Positions 9,601 to 16,655 of a stretch of 64,000 nt of DNA are shown here, in pieces (the first letter of the stretch is position 1; each line of letters starts with the position of its first letter). The notes below the pieces were generated by a model, which saw nothing but the letters and a program-made list of their open reading frames with translations, was not told the DNA's origin and searched no databases. The stretch comes from Verrucomicrobiaceae bacterium. Its GTDB lineage: Bacteria > Verrucomicrobiota > Verrucomicrobiia > Verrucomicrobiales > Verrucomicrobiaceae. A program made the position numbers and the translations under genes. The stretch is from the NCBI GenBank assembly GCA_016713245.1, contig JADJPM010000004.1, forward strand, positions 2,852,001-2,916,000. The letters are read 5' to 3'.

Positions 9601-10193
9601 TGGCGTGACTCGGTGTCGTAAAGCAGGATCTGCTTCGGCGCGGCGACAGCGAAAAGAGAGGTCCACGGGCTGTAGGCCATCGCGGTGAGTGCGGTGGTGC
9701 GTGGCGTGACAACCACAGGCTCAAGCAGCACATGCTCCGGCTTGGCAATGGGACCAGCCGGCTTCCCGCTGGTGACCGCCACGGCCATATCGACCTTTGG
9801 TTTGGCGGATTTCTTGGCGATGGAGGACTTCGTCTCCAACACGCCGCCTTTGACCCAGGCCGCGAGCAGATCGCAATCCTTCGGTGAAAGGGGGGCACCT
9901 TCCGGCGGCATAAACGGCTCCTCTTTCTTCACGCACGTGGTCCAGATGCGGCTGCCATCCACATTGCCAGGATCGACAACGGCACCACCACCACCACCGG
10001 TCATCACACCGGCAAAGCTGGTCAGGTCGAGGTCGCCCTTCTTTTTATCAGGATTGTGACAGGAGAAGCATTTGTTCTCCAGCAGCGGGCGGATGTGGTC
10101 ATTGTAAGTGATCTTTTCGCCGCCTTCCTGGGCATGAAGGAACGAGGAGGCGAAGGCCGCGCAGGTCAGCAAGATGAGGGGGGATTTGGACAT
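6642..10193 (-). CDS. Heme-binding, WD40 and long Ala-rich coiled-coil secreted protein
   Basis: About 1183 residues from the ATG at 10193; the frame extends to 10298, but the later start gives a clean signal peptide (MSKSPLILLTCAAFASSFLHAQ). A planctomycete-type cytochrome-like domain follows with CFSCH (about 42-46) and a PPEGAPLS segment. Residues about 150-450 hold several WD40 repeats, e.g. HTEWILGTKFSPDGVLLA and AAHGGGVQSVSFTPDGKIV. The last ~700 residues are an Ala/Lys/Glu-rich region predicted to be coiled coil, unusually long and low in complexity. Periplasmic or surface location is inferred from the signal peptide and the CXXCH heme site. It is the next gene after bklc on the same strand, 160 bases away; shared function is unproven. 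Confidence 0.85.
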   Translation of the reverse strand: MSKSPLILLTCAAFASSFLHAQEGGEKITYNDHIRPLLENKCFSCHNPDKKKGDLDLTSFAGVMTGGGGGAVVDPGNVDGSRIWTTCVKKEEPFMPPEGAPLSPKDCDLLAAWVKGGVLETKSSIAKKSAKPKVDMAVAVTSGKPAGPIAKPEHVLLEPVVVTPRTTALTAMAYSPWTSLFAVAAPKQILLYDTESRQLVGIFPYTEGYARTLQFSGNGSLLVMGGGRAGKNGHAIVWDVKTGKRITEVGKEFDQVQAADISPDHKRVAIGSPSKKVKCYDTSTGEELYVINKHTEWILGTKFSPDGVLLATTDRNGNVMVWEAENGGEFYILGQHKAAANDIAWRADSNLLASCSADGTIMVWEMNEGKKVKDWAAHGGGVQSVSFTPDGKIVSSGNDGLVRLWDINGTKLAEAPSQGDIVTKVVAGFDSKSAVSANWRGEIIQWNFGVTSLIEAARYVSNPSLIAQRIVQAEQRMAELTTKLPSLQAAITKADADVKTREASLAKVRAEVAEDDRRSKAYPGEIANDEKALAALKAAREKAVKDKEARNAAIKAYAEKAAKIAAQEKELAPVAAEAAKLPAADKAIAEANAALEAAKKDPAKQPQVKDLEAKLAAAKAAQQKIAPNKAKADQLTAAIAKAKAGLGAAPAPVADLDKLLAETDAKIKATTETLTAKKALLPKLPALVKAGPDRIKAAEAALNQDRGVLSTAQFVAKSASDEIGVLQKVPTALKAAQFNTGVLTEKEKLAKLEVDFNDFTEAKKDAEAAKVAAAKRIEDSKKAIADSTAAQPALEAALKKVQGEQAPLETSIKPTRDADAAAAAKVNEQKTILKTKEAELAAAAKAKDDGIAAAKNAAGEIAKVIEAKKKSLAEVNGKLAAPEKAVKAKQDAAAPKEVALAAAKKTHADLAAAAPAKDKAAKDAVAAVTASEKILADTRAKQKPAQDALNAAKAEKTPDAAKVAAAQKAVTDIQNAIKTAEGDVNAKKAARDAAGKVNNEAIAAVNKAAGAIKTAEQQLTQAKNELAAAEKAAAPTRGQRDSIQKEIDAQSKALAEKQAAPAALEKDYAAKIAPINAAIAAAKAALPPLEQAYAAAHGKLEAEQKVLDAKKAEVAKASGDLEGTKKKKTDAEATIAAATKEIPEKDKIIAEATAELAKVQPQLEPLRAKVKQMTDQYFTMLPK

Positions 10194-10353
10194 GGTGGGT
10201 TTGAAAAACTCGGGAAAACATACGCATCGGGCATGGCGGAGCTTTCGCGCCAGTTCGCGAGAGAAGATGAAATGGATTCTCCCCACCCTTTTTCTCAAGC
10301 TAACCCACCCGGGTCATGCACAGGCTCCATTGGCCAGATTTTTGGCCACAAAC

Positions 10354-11124
10354 TCAGATATTCTTATCGACGAGCAGCGAGGCGGAACGACGAGGATTGG
10401 GATGAAAACCGTTCAGGGAGGCACGGAGGCGCTTGGCGCGGTCGATGCTGGCTTCGGCCTTCTGGAAGTCGCCACTGGCTTTATAGACGGCAGCGAGATT
10501 GATGAAGGTCTGAGAGAGGTCAGCAGGGTCCATCTGGCCTTCTTTGAGGCTTTGACGGATGGTGAGGGCGCGTTCGTGCATGTCCTGAGCACGATCGACA
10601 TCGAGCTTGGCGTAGTAGAGAACGCCGAGGTTGTTGTAAACTGAAGCGACTCGGGAGGACTGCTCGCCATCGAGCTTCTGGAAGGTTTCGAGGGCTTCGA
10701 GGTAGTAACGCTCGGCCTTGTCGTGCTCGCGGAGCTGCTTGAAGATCATCGCGAGGTTGTTTTTGATGGTGGCGACCTTTTCGGTTTCGCCGAGTCCATT
10801 GTCCTCACTGATGTGGAGAGCCTTTTCGTAGAATTCGGCGGCCTGATCCATGCGCCCCCAGCGATCGTAGAGGTGCGCGAGCAGGCTGTAAATGCCGGTC
10901 AGCAGGTCAGCATCGTTCTTGCGGCTTTCCTGGGCGCGGAAGAGAGCTTCGCGGTAAAGCGATTCGGCCTTGCGGAAGTCTCCCTCTTTCTGACGGAGAT
11001 CGGCGAGGACGCTGATCTGCTCGACGAGACCGCCGATACGGGATGGGTCATGATACGCGAGACGCCTCGCCTCCTCGACACTGCGGGAGGCGGTAGCAAT
11101 CTGGCGCTCAAGGGTGGCATCCAT
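10354..11124 (-). CDS. bklc: Bacterial kinesin light chain-like TPR protein (BtubC)
   Basis: A 256-residue protein built of tetratricopeptide repeats; units are visible around FRKAESLYREALFRAQES, MDQAAEFYEKALHISEDN, HDKAERYYLEALETFQKL, VDRAQDMHERALTIRQSL and FQKAEASIDRAKRLRASL, a pattern like eukaryotic kinesin light chain. In Prosthecobacter the gene after btubB encodes bKLC (BtubC), reported to bind BtubA/B filaments and stabilise the mini-microtubule. Here it starts two bases after the btubB stop with no Shine-Dalgarno, so translation is probably coupled to btubB. It carries no signal peptide and is expected to be cytoplasmic. Identity rests on TPR pattern plus position. Confidence 0.93.
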   Translation of the reverse strand: MDATLERQIATASRSVEEARRLAYHDPSRIGGLVEQISVLADLRQKEGDFRKAESLYREALFRAQESRKNDADLLTGIYSLLAHLYDRWGRMDQAAEFYEKALHISEDNGLGETEKVATIKNNLAMIFKQLREHDKAERYYLEALETFQKLDGEQSSRVASVYNNLGVLYYAKLDVDRAQDMHERALTIRQSLKEGQMDPADLSQTFINLAAVYKASGDFQKAEASIDRAKRLRASLNGFHPNPRRSASLLVDKNI

Positions 11125-11126
11125 GC

Positions 11127-12401
11127 TTAGCTGGCGTCGCGGTAGGACTTGGCGAGGTTGGCGATGGTGTTGCGAGCGGTGGCCATCATGTCGCGGCTAA
11201 CGCCAGCATTTTCATACCAGTGGGTGTAGGCATGATTGTCGAACATGATGTCGAAATTCGCGATGAGGCGCTCGAAGACGGCGGCGATGCCGGTGTGGTT
11301 CACGAGGGCGAGACCGGAGGAGGCGAAGCCTTCAGGAGCGGTATCAGCCACGCCAAGCTTCACGCCCGTGGGAACGTAGGAGGCGAAGTTGAGGGTCTTG
11401 CGGATGGCCGCCATGTTTTCCTCGACTTCCTTGGCTTTCACATCGCCGCGGAATAAGGCGCAGGCGGAGAGATAGACGCCGTTTTGCCAGTCGATGGCGG
11501 CCGTGAAGTTGTCCTGCGAGAAGGTCTCGCGGGCGACATCGGGGAAATTGATTCGCACCTGGCCTTCCTGACCGGGACCACGCATGGGGGCGAAGGAGGC
11601 GGTGAGGAAGTGGTTGCCGGGAAACGGAACGAGGTTCGTGACGAACTCGCTGAGATCGGTGTTGAGTTTGCCGGGGAAGCGCAGGGACGCGGTCACCGAA
11701 CTCATGATGAGCGCGATGATGTGATTGAGGTCCATGTAGTTCGGGCTGCGATTGAGCTTGGCCTTGGCGATGCGGAAGAGGGCTTCGTTATCGAGAAGCA
11801 CAGCGGCATCGGCGTTGTCGAGAATGCGCTGGAGGGTCAAAATCGCGTTATAAGGCTCAACAGCGGAATCAGAGATGACGGGCGAAGGTGCGACGGAGAA
11901 GGTAAAGATCTTCTTCTTCGGATAAGCCTGACGAAGGCGCTCCAAGATGAGAGAACCGAGGCCGGAGCCGGAACCGCCACCGATAGAGTGGGTGAGGAGG
12001 AAGCCCTGAAGGGACTTGGTCTTCTCCACCGCAGCGTCGATGACGTTCATGATCTGGTCGATGATGCGCTCACCTTCGACGTTGTAACCACGTGCCCAGT
12101 TGTTGGCGGCACCGGGGATCTTGCGGACGATGCTGCTTTCGTCAAAGAGCTGGGCCATGTCTCCGCCTTCGATACGGGCGATGACGCCGGGCTCGAGATC
12201 GACAAGGACGGCGCGGGGGATGTATTTGCCTTCGCGTACCTTGTGGAAGAAGACTTCCATGTTGGCATTGGCGGCGACATTGGCACCGGCCTTCGGGGTG
12301 CCAGATTCGGTTAGGCCGTGTTCACGCAAAACGAGACGCCAGAAGCGGTCTGCGATTTGATTGCCACACTGGCCGACATGGATGCTCAGGATTTCTCTCA
12401 C
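11127..12401 (-). CDS. btubB: Bacterial tubulin BtubB
   Basis: A 424-residue true tubulin homologue, much closer to eukaryotic tubulins than to FtsZ. The nucleotide-binding T4 loop is GGGSGSG (141-147) and the N-terminal loop is GQCGNQI (10-16). The T7 region DLSEFVTNLVPFP contains the catalytic-type glutamate, as in alpha-tubulin. BtubB binds GTP and co-polymerises with BtubA into cytoplasmic mini-microtubules. The start codon is GTG, preceded by GGAGGA nine bases upstream. The sequence matches, from memory, known Prosthecobacter BtubB with scattered substitutions. It sits between btubA (60 bases upstream) and bklc (2 bases downstream). Confidence 0.98.
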   Translation of the reverse strand: MREILSIHVGQCGNQIADRFWRLVLREHGLTESGTPKAGANVAANANMEVFFHKVREGKYIPRAVLVDLEPGVIARIEGGDMAQLFDESSIVRKIPGAANNWARGYNVEGERIIDQIMNVIDAAVEKTKSLQGFLLTHSIGGGSGSGLGSLILERLRQAYPKKKIFTFSVAPSPVISDSAVEPYNAILTLQRILDNADAAVLLDNEALFRIAKAKLNRSPNYMDLNHIIALIMSSVTASLRFPGKLNTDLSEFVTNLVPFPGNHFLTASFAPMRGPGQEGQVRINFPDVARETFSQDNFTAAIDWQNGVYLSACALFRGDVKAKEVEENMAAIRKTLNFASYVPTGVKLGVADTAPEGFASSGLALVNHTGIAAVFERLIANFDIMFDNHAYTHWYENAGVSRDMMATARNTIANLAKSYRDAS

Positions 12402-12410
12402 GGGTGTTCT

Positions 12411-12416
12411 TCCTCC
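12411..12416 (-). promoter_or_regulatory. Canonical Shine-Dalgarno of btubB
   Basis: GGAGGA on the minus strand, nine bases before the GTG start at 12401. It supports the GTG start and is unusual here because most genes in this window lack any such site. Confidence 0.85.
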
Positions 12417-12461
12417 AACTGGGTTTGATCGTCGTTAAATGAATGATGAATGGTCTTGATG

Positions 12462-13871
12462 TTAGCGGCGGCGGTCCACGAGGTCGCGGAGGCTCATGCT
12501 GCTGGCGCGGCCATCATCGCTGATGGTGCGGGGGGAATCCCCCGAGGTGTCCTGCACCTTGGCCTTAGCTCCACTTTCCTCGGCCACCTGATAGCTCTGG
12601 ATAAGTTCCTGGGCGGAGGCACGGAGGGCATTGATCTGCTCCTCGGACATGCCTTCGTTGAGGTACCAATTGGCGAAAGCCTTGCGCTGCCAAAGCTTGT
12701 CAAAGTTGGCGCAGATCCGGTCAAGCACGCGGGCAATCTCGGTGTTGTTGGCGAGAAGCACCATGCTCTTGCGATGAGAGATGCCGGACTGCTCGACGTA
12801 GCCGATTTTGAAGGCGGTGGGGATCCAGTAGGTGAGTGGGAGCTGTTCACGCATGGCGGCGAGGGCGCTATCGGCCTGCGGCTTGTCATCCATGATGCCG
12901 CGATAAAGCACGGCGGTGGAGAGGAAGCGACCTTCCATGGGGTTGCAGGCGGCGAAGACGCTGCCGTTGTCGAAGAGGGACTTGATCATTTCCTCGATGC
13001 CAAGTTCTTCGAACTTGCTGCGGTCCGGAGGCGTGAGTGGCGCGAAGGAGCACATAAGGAAGTGCAAACTTGGCTGCGGGACGAGATTGGTGAGAAGCTC
13101 GCGAAGGCTAATTTCAACGGTCAGGAAGCCGCTGAAGCGCATCGAAGCGGTCAAGCCGGCCAGCGCCTCGGTGATGAGGAGGTTCAAATCATCGACGGTA
13201 GGGCTTTCGATGTTCCACTTGCGGTGGGCGAGTTCGAAGAGCGCTTCGTTGTCAAAAATAAGGCAGGCATCGGCGCTGCGGCGAAGCGTGTGTAGGCTGA
13301 AGACGGTGTTATAAGGCTCGGTGACGACGCTGGAGACCTGCGGGGAGGGCAGCACGGCGCAGGCGAGCACGGGGATCTCAGCGTGCTTCTCTTTGAGCGA
13401 TTCGATCAGGAGTGAACCGAAGCCAGAGCCCGTACCGCCACCGGTGGCGTGGAGGACGATGATGCCGCCGACGTTGTCGCATTTGTCGATCTCATTGTCG
13501 AGACGCCCCATGACTTCCGGGAGCACTTCACGACCGGCACCGAGGTAACCAACGGCGAAATTACCACCAGCTCCTTCGGTGCGTGAAATGAGGTTGGCGG
13601 GATTGAAGAGCGAGCCAGAGGTGTCCTTGACGCTTTCGATGACGCTGGGTTCGAGATCCACCATCACCGCACGCGGGACGAAGCTGCCGCCGCTGCCATC
13701 ACCCAGACGGGTGAAGAAGGCGCTCCAGTTCCCACGCGGCTCCTGGCCTTGAGCAGTCTGGCCGGTGAGCGGGTCGATACCGTGCTCTTGGCAGATGGTT
13801 TTCCAAAACGAGGCGGCAATCTGGTTGCCTGCCTGTCCGATGGATACGACGATTACGTTGTTTACCTTCAT
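12462..13871 (-). CDS. btubA: Bacterial tubulin BtubA
   Basis: A 469-residue tubulin homologue. The T1 region is SIGQAGNQIA (10-19) and the T4 signature GGGTGSG lies at 144-150; the T7 segment is SLRELLTNLVPQP with the glutamate used for GTP hydrolysis. The C-terminus continues past the core into a charged tail ending SLRDLVDRRR, which matches known BtubA proteins. BtubA pairs with BtubB in alternating heterodimers forming hollow mini-microtubules. The ATG at 13871 follows AGGAGA by five bases. It is the first tubulin gene of the operon. Divergence from the P. dejongeii sequence as I remember it suggests another Prosthecobacter species or close relative. Confidence 0.98.
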   Translation of the reverse strand: MKVNNVIVVSIGQAGNQIAASFWKTICQEHGIDPLTGQTAQGQEPRGNWSAFFTRLGDGSGGSFVPRAVMVDLEPSVIESVKDTSGSLFNPANLISRTEGAGGNFAVGYLGAGREVLPEVMGRLDNEIDKCDNVGGIIVLHATGGGTGSGFGSLLIESLKEKHAEIPVLACAVLPSPQVSSVVTEPYNTVFSLHTLRRSADACLIFDNEALFELAHRKWNIESPTVDDLNLLITEALAGLTASMRFSGFLTVEISLRELLTNLVPQPSLHFLMCSFAPLTPPDRSKFEELGIEEMIKSLFDNGSVFAACNPMEGRFLSTAVLYRGIMDDKPQADSALAAMREQLPLTYWIPTAFKIGYVEQSGISHRKSMVLLANNTEIARVLDRICANFDKLWQRKAFANWYLNEGMSEEQINALRASAQELIQSYQVAEESGAKAKVQDTSGDSPRTISDDGRASSMSLRDLVDRRR

Positions 13872-14093
13872 CAGTTTCTCCTGAGTTACGCGGTTAAGTT
13901 AGTGGGAACGAGTGAATACTAAGCATGAAGCCAAAGGCAAAACAGCAGGCACGATGCCTGTCAGCTCAGATCGGCGACAGCAGATGGTATTTTTAGCGGT
14001 GGCCTCGCGTGCCGTCCATGCAAAATCCGGGCTTTCGTCATGAAACTCGGAAGTGGATGGCTCTAAAAACAGCATGTGGGGCAAGGTGGGGAG
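13872..14093 (-). promoter_or_regulatory. btubA upstream region with inverted repeat
   Basis: This 222-base non-coding region separates the pseudokinase gene stop from btubA and must hold the tubulin promoter unless transcription reads through. A perfect 6-bp inverted repeat with a 3-base loop (CAGGCA CGA TGCCTG) lies at 13946-13960 and could be an operator or leader hairpin. A TAGTAT hexamer on the minus strand near 13915-13920 could be a -10 element. No strong terminator for the upstream gene was seen, so co-transcription with the pseudokinase gene remains possible. Confidence 0.45.
13877..13882 (-). promoter_or_regulatory. Canonical Shine-Dalgarno of btubA
   Basis: AGGAGA on the minus strand, five bases before the ATG at 13871. 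It is one of only two clear Shine-Dalgarno sequences found before gene starts in the window. Confidence 0.8.
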
Positions 14094-16439
14094 CTAATCG
14101 CGTGCCTGAACGAGCGGCGAGGCGGTGTTTTGTTCTGGCAACTGATCTACTTTTCGCTGCACATGGCCTTGCTTCATCTTTTCGAGTTCTTCCGGTGTGG
14201 GCAGAATGGCCTTGCGAATGGTCACGGGGTCTTTTTCGGCGGGCGGCACGACAGCCGGCTTGTCCGCAGGAACCGGGGCCGCAGGCGGGGATGCAGGTAC
14301 CGGGGGCGTTTCGACTGGTTTGTTCGCCGCGACGACGACTGCAGGCGAAGCGGGCTTCGCAGGGGACGGGGGAGGGGCAGGTTTTTCGGGCACCGTTTTC
14401 GCTGGGGAGGGATTGATTGATGCCATCTTGCCCTCAGAAGTGGATGGAAGAGCCTCGATAGGCTTTGCTGGCGCAGACGGACCTTCAGTCTTCGGACTGC
14501 TCGCCGTCCTTTCAGGTGCCTTAGATGGGCTGCGATCCAACCAGAACCAAACTCCAAACGCCAGAACGACCACTGCCGCCGCCGCCCAGACCACCCATGG
14601 GACGCCCTCGCTTTTCCCGTATGGACGAAACTCGGCTTTCTTTGCAGCCTGGCCGACGGGAGACCCCATTTCATCCCCCAATGAATCCTGCCATTCTTCA
14701 TCGAAGTCGGAAATCGCCCCGGCGCTTTCCATTTGCTCGACAGGAACGGCCTCACCCCGCAAACGCGACGCAAGGTCCACCACCGGACCGTTAAGCGTGA
14801 CCTCGAGACGATCCATGAACTCCATCGGAGAGATGGCTTTGCCCTCAGTCTGAGCCTGCTCCCAAGCTTCGCGAACAAAGGCGGCGGTAGCCTCGGGGAC
14901 GGATTCGCCAAACTGCAGCTTGCCGCCCATCTGACGCTCACCGGCGAGTAGGTAAGCAGCGAGCACCACGAACGAGCGGTGTCGAAAATCCCGATCACGA
15001 AGATGCTCTTCGGTCTCTGCAGCATCAGCATCAAAGTCCACGAGCAGCGGCTCGTAAAGACTGCGCATGGTCATGTGCGGGCGGATCTTCACCGTGAAGG
15101 GAGGCCAGGCATCAAGCCGTTTTTGCATCAACCGCTCTGCCTCACGAGCCATGGCGGTGCCGTGCTTACCGACACGGAGCAGGATGTTCGAGGGATGCAA
15201 ATCTACCCGCGGCACACCACATTCCACTGCCTGCTCCAAGGCAGAGCGCACTTGGCGCATCAGGACTACCAGTTCATTAGCATTGAGAGCCACACGTTCA
15301 GCCATCAATCGGCTCAAAGTGAAACCAGGCTCCCGCTCCTCCGTGAGAAAGGTCCAATCCGGGCTCTCCCAAAGGCTTAAGGAGCGTAGAATGTTCGGAT
15401 GACGTCCCACATTGAAGCGCCAGATTTGAAGCGGCACAGCCTCATACATCGACTTGTCCACGATGCGTGATGGAGGCAGCAGGTGGACGGTGATGAGCTG
15501 CTCGGACTTGGCATTAATGGCCGGAATCGAAAACGGATACCGGCGAGCATTCTCCATGTCTTCGACACGGAAACGATTGCCGAAAATCGTCTGCACAGGG
15601 ACGTTCTCCAAAAGCAAATCTTGAAGATTGGACTGCGGCTGCAGGGGACCGATGACCACGAGGTGCTTGCGAAGATTTCGGCCTTGGGAAGAGTTGGTGA
15701 GCGCGGTGAACGCCTCGCGCACCTCATCACGCAGTTTCTCGAGAGAAGCTGGTGCGTTCGGTGGATCCATTAAGGCGGCGCGAAGAGTCGTGCGTAAGCT
15801 GGTAGGGAGCTGCGTGAGCGTAGGAAAGCGGTCTGGGCTATCTCCCCGATAAACCTGCCCCGTGAGCATCAGGAACATCACATCGCACAACTGAGCCACG
15901 AGCCTGGAGGAATCCAGAGTGCCTGCATCAGCCCGAGTCAGGCCATAATCGACCACGCGAAGCTGGAGGAAGGTGTCCTCAATCGTGCTCACGAGGAGCT
16001 GGTTGAGGCAGATGCGGGAAAGAAGCCGAGGGTGCCGCGCCTTGAGCTGAAGCACGTCATCAATGAGCTGGAAGAGCAGAGCGAAAGCCGTCGATGGAGA
16101 AAGAGCGCCGCGCCGGGAAATATAGTCCTGCACATATTCGCCATCATTCAGGTTACTCGTGTAATAGACCAAGCCTTTGTCCTCTCCCACTTCGAGCATC
16201 CGCAGCAAAGAAGGCATGCGTATCTCTGTGGCCTGTCGGGCACGATCAAAGGCGGAGCGCTTGGCGGCCGCCTCCATAGGCTCCCCTTGATTGAGGACGT
16301 GGAGTTCTACCAATCGCTTGATCCGGGTGTCGAAAGCCAAGAAGACCAACTCGTCTCGCGAGCGAGAAAGTTCCACGGCAGTGCCATCCTGTTTGCGCGA
16401 AATGCACAAACTGCCAAATTGCTGGATGTCTCGGTCCAT
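14094..16439 (-). CDS. Membrane protein with two tandem degenerate kinase domains
   Basis: A 781-residue protein. Residues about 1-250 and 270-560 both follow the protein-kinase layout but lack catalytic residues. In the first, the HRD loop position reads SRICLNQLLVS and DFG is VDYGL (near 160). In the second, the catalytic loop is VDLHPSNILL (near 411), keeping the PSNIL tail but not HRD-K. A single membrane helix at about 614-635 (VVWAAAAVVVLAFGVWFW) precedes a Pro/Ala/Lys-rich extracytoplasmic tail. It therefore appears to be a membrane-anchored pseudokinase scaffold or sensor with cytoplasmic N-terminus. It lies directly upstream of btubA on the same strand; a link to the tubulin system is conjecture. 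Confidence 0.8.
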   Translation of the reverse strand: MDRDIQQFGSLCISRKQDGTAVELSRSRDELVFLAFDTRIKRLVELHVLNQGEPMEAAAKRSAFDRARQATEIRMPSLLRMLEVGEDKGLVYYTSNLNDGEYVQDYISRRGALSPSTAFALLFQLIDDVLQLKARHPRLLSRICLNQLLVSTIEDTFLQLRVVDYGLTRADAGTLDSSRLVAQLCDVMFLMLTGQVYRGDSPDRFPTLTQLPTSLRTTLRAALMDPPNAPASLEKLRDEVREAFTALTNSSQGRNLRKHLVVIGPLQPQSNLQDLLLENVPVQTIFGNRFRVEDMENARRYPFSIPAINAKSEQLITVHLLPPSRIVDKSMYEAVPLQIWRFNVGRHPNILRSLSLWESPDWTFLTEEREPGFTLSRLMAERVALNANELVVLMRQVRSALEQAVECGVPRVDLHPSNILLRVGKHGTAMAREAERLMQKRLDAWPPFTVKIRPHMTMRSLYEPLLVDFDADAAETEEHLRDRDFRHRSFVVLAAYLLAGERQMGGKLQFGESVPEATAAFVREAWEQAQTEGKAISPMEFMDRLEVTLNGPVVDLASRLRGEAVPVEQMESAGAISDFDEEWQDSLGDEMGSPVGQAAKKAEFRPYGKSEGVPWVVWAAAAVVVLAFGVWFWLDRSPSKAPERTASSPKTEGPSAPAKPIEALPSTSEGKMASINPSPAKTVPEKPAPPPSPAKPASPAVVVAANKPVETPPVPASPPAAPVPADKPAVVPPAEKDPVTIRKAILPTPEELEKMKQGHVQRKVDQLPEQNTASPLVQARD

Positions 16440-16604
16440 GTTGAGGTGGGGATGGGCGAAAGAGGTGACGGCGAAGCGGAGACCGACCCGACATTTGCCG
16501 GTGATCCCACTCCCAATTTCCCAATTCTAATGTTTGTGCCGCAAAAACGCAAAAACATTCTCATAAATCTGGTAATTTGTTTTCACGCGGCGTCTTATAT
16601 CTGG

Positions 16605-16610
16605 ATTATA
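16605..16610 (-). promoter_or_regulatory. Candidate -10 element for the pseudokinase gene
   Basis: A consensus TATAAT on the minus strand within a conspicuously AT-rich patch (about 16530-16630) in the 216-base gap upstream of the pseudokinase gene. A possible weak -35 (TGCAAT) lies 16 bases further upstream. No other gene feature occupies the gap. Confidence 0.4.
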
Positions 16611-16655
16611 TGGAATTTCTCCCAAAATTGCATCTCAAGGAACACGAACAACCCC

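Noticed and set aside
11127..13871. FtsZ instead of tubulin
   Set aside because: Both proteins have tubulin length (424 and 469 residues), tubulin-type T1/T4/T7 segments and C-terminal helices; FtsZ would be shorter in the core and carry a different C-terminal motif.
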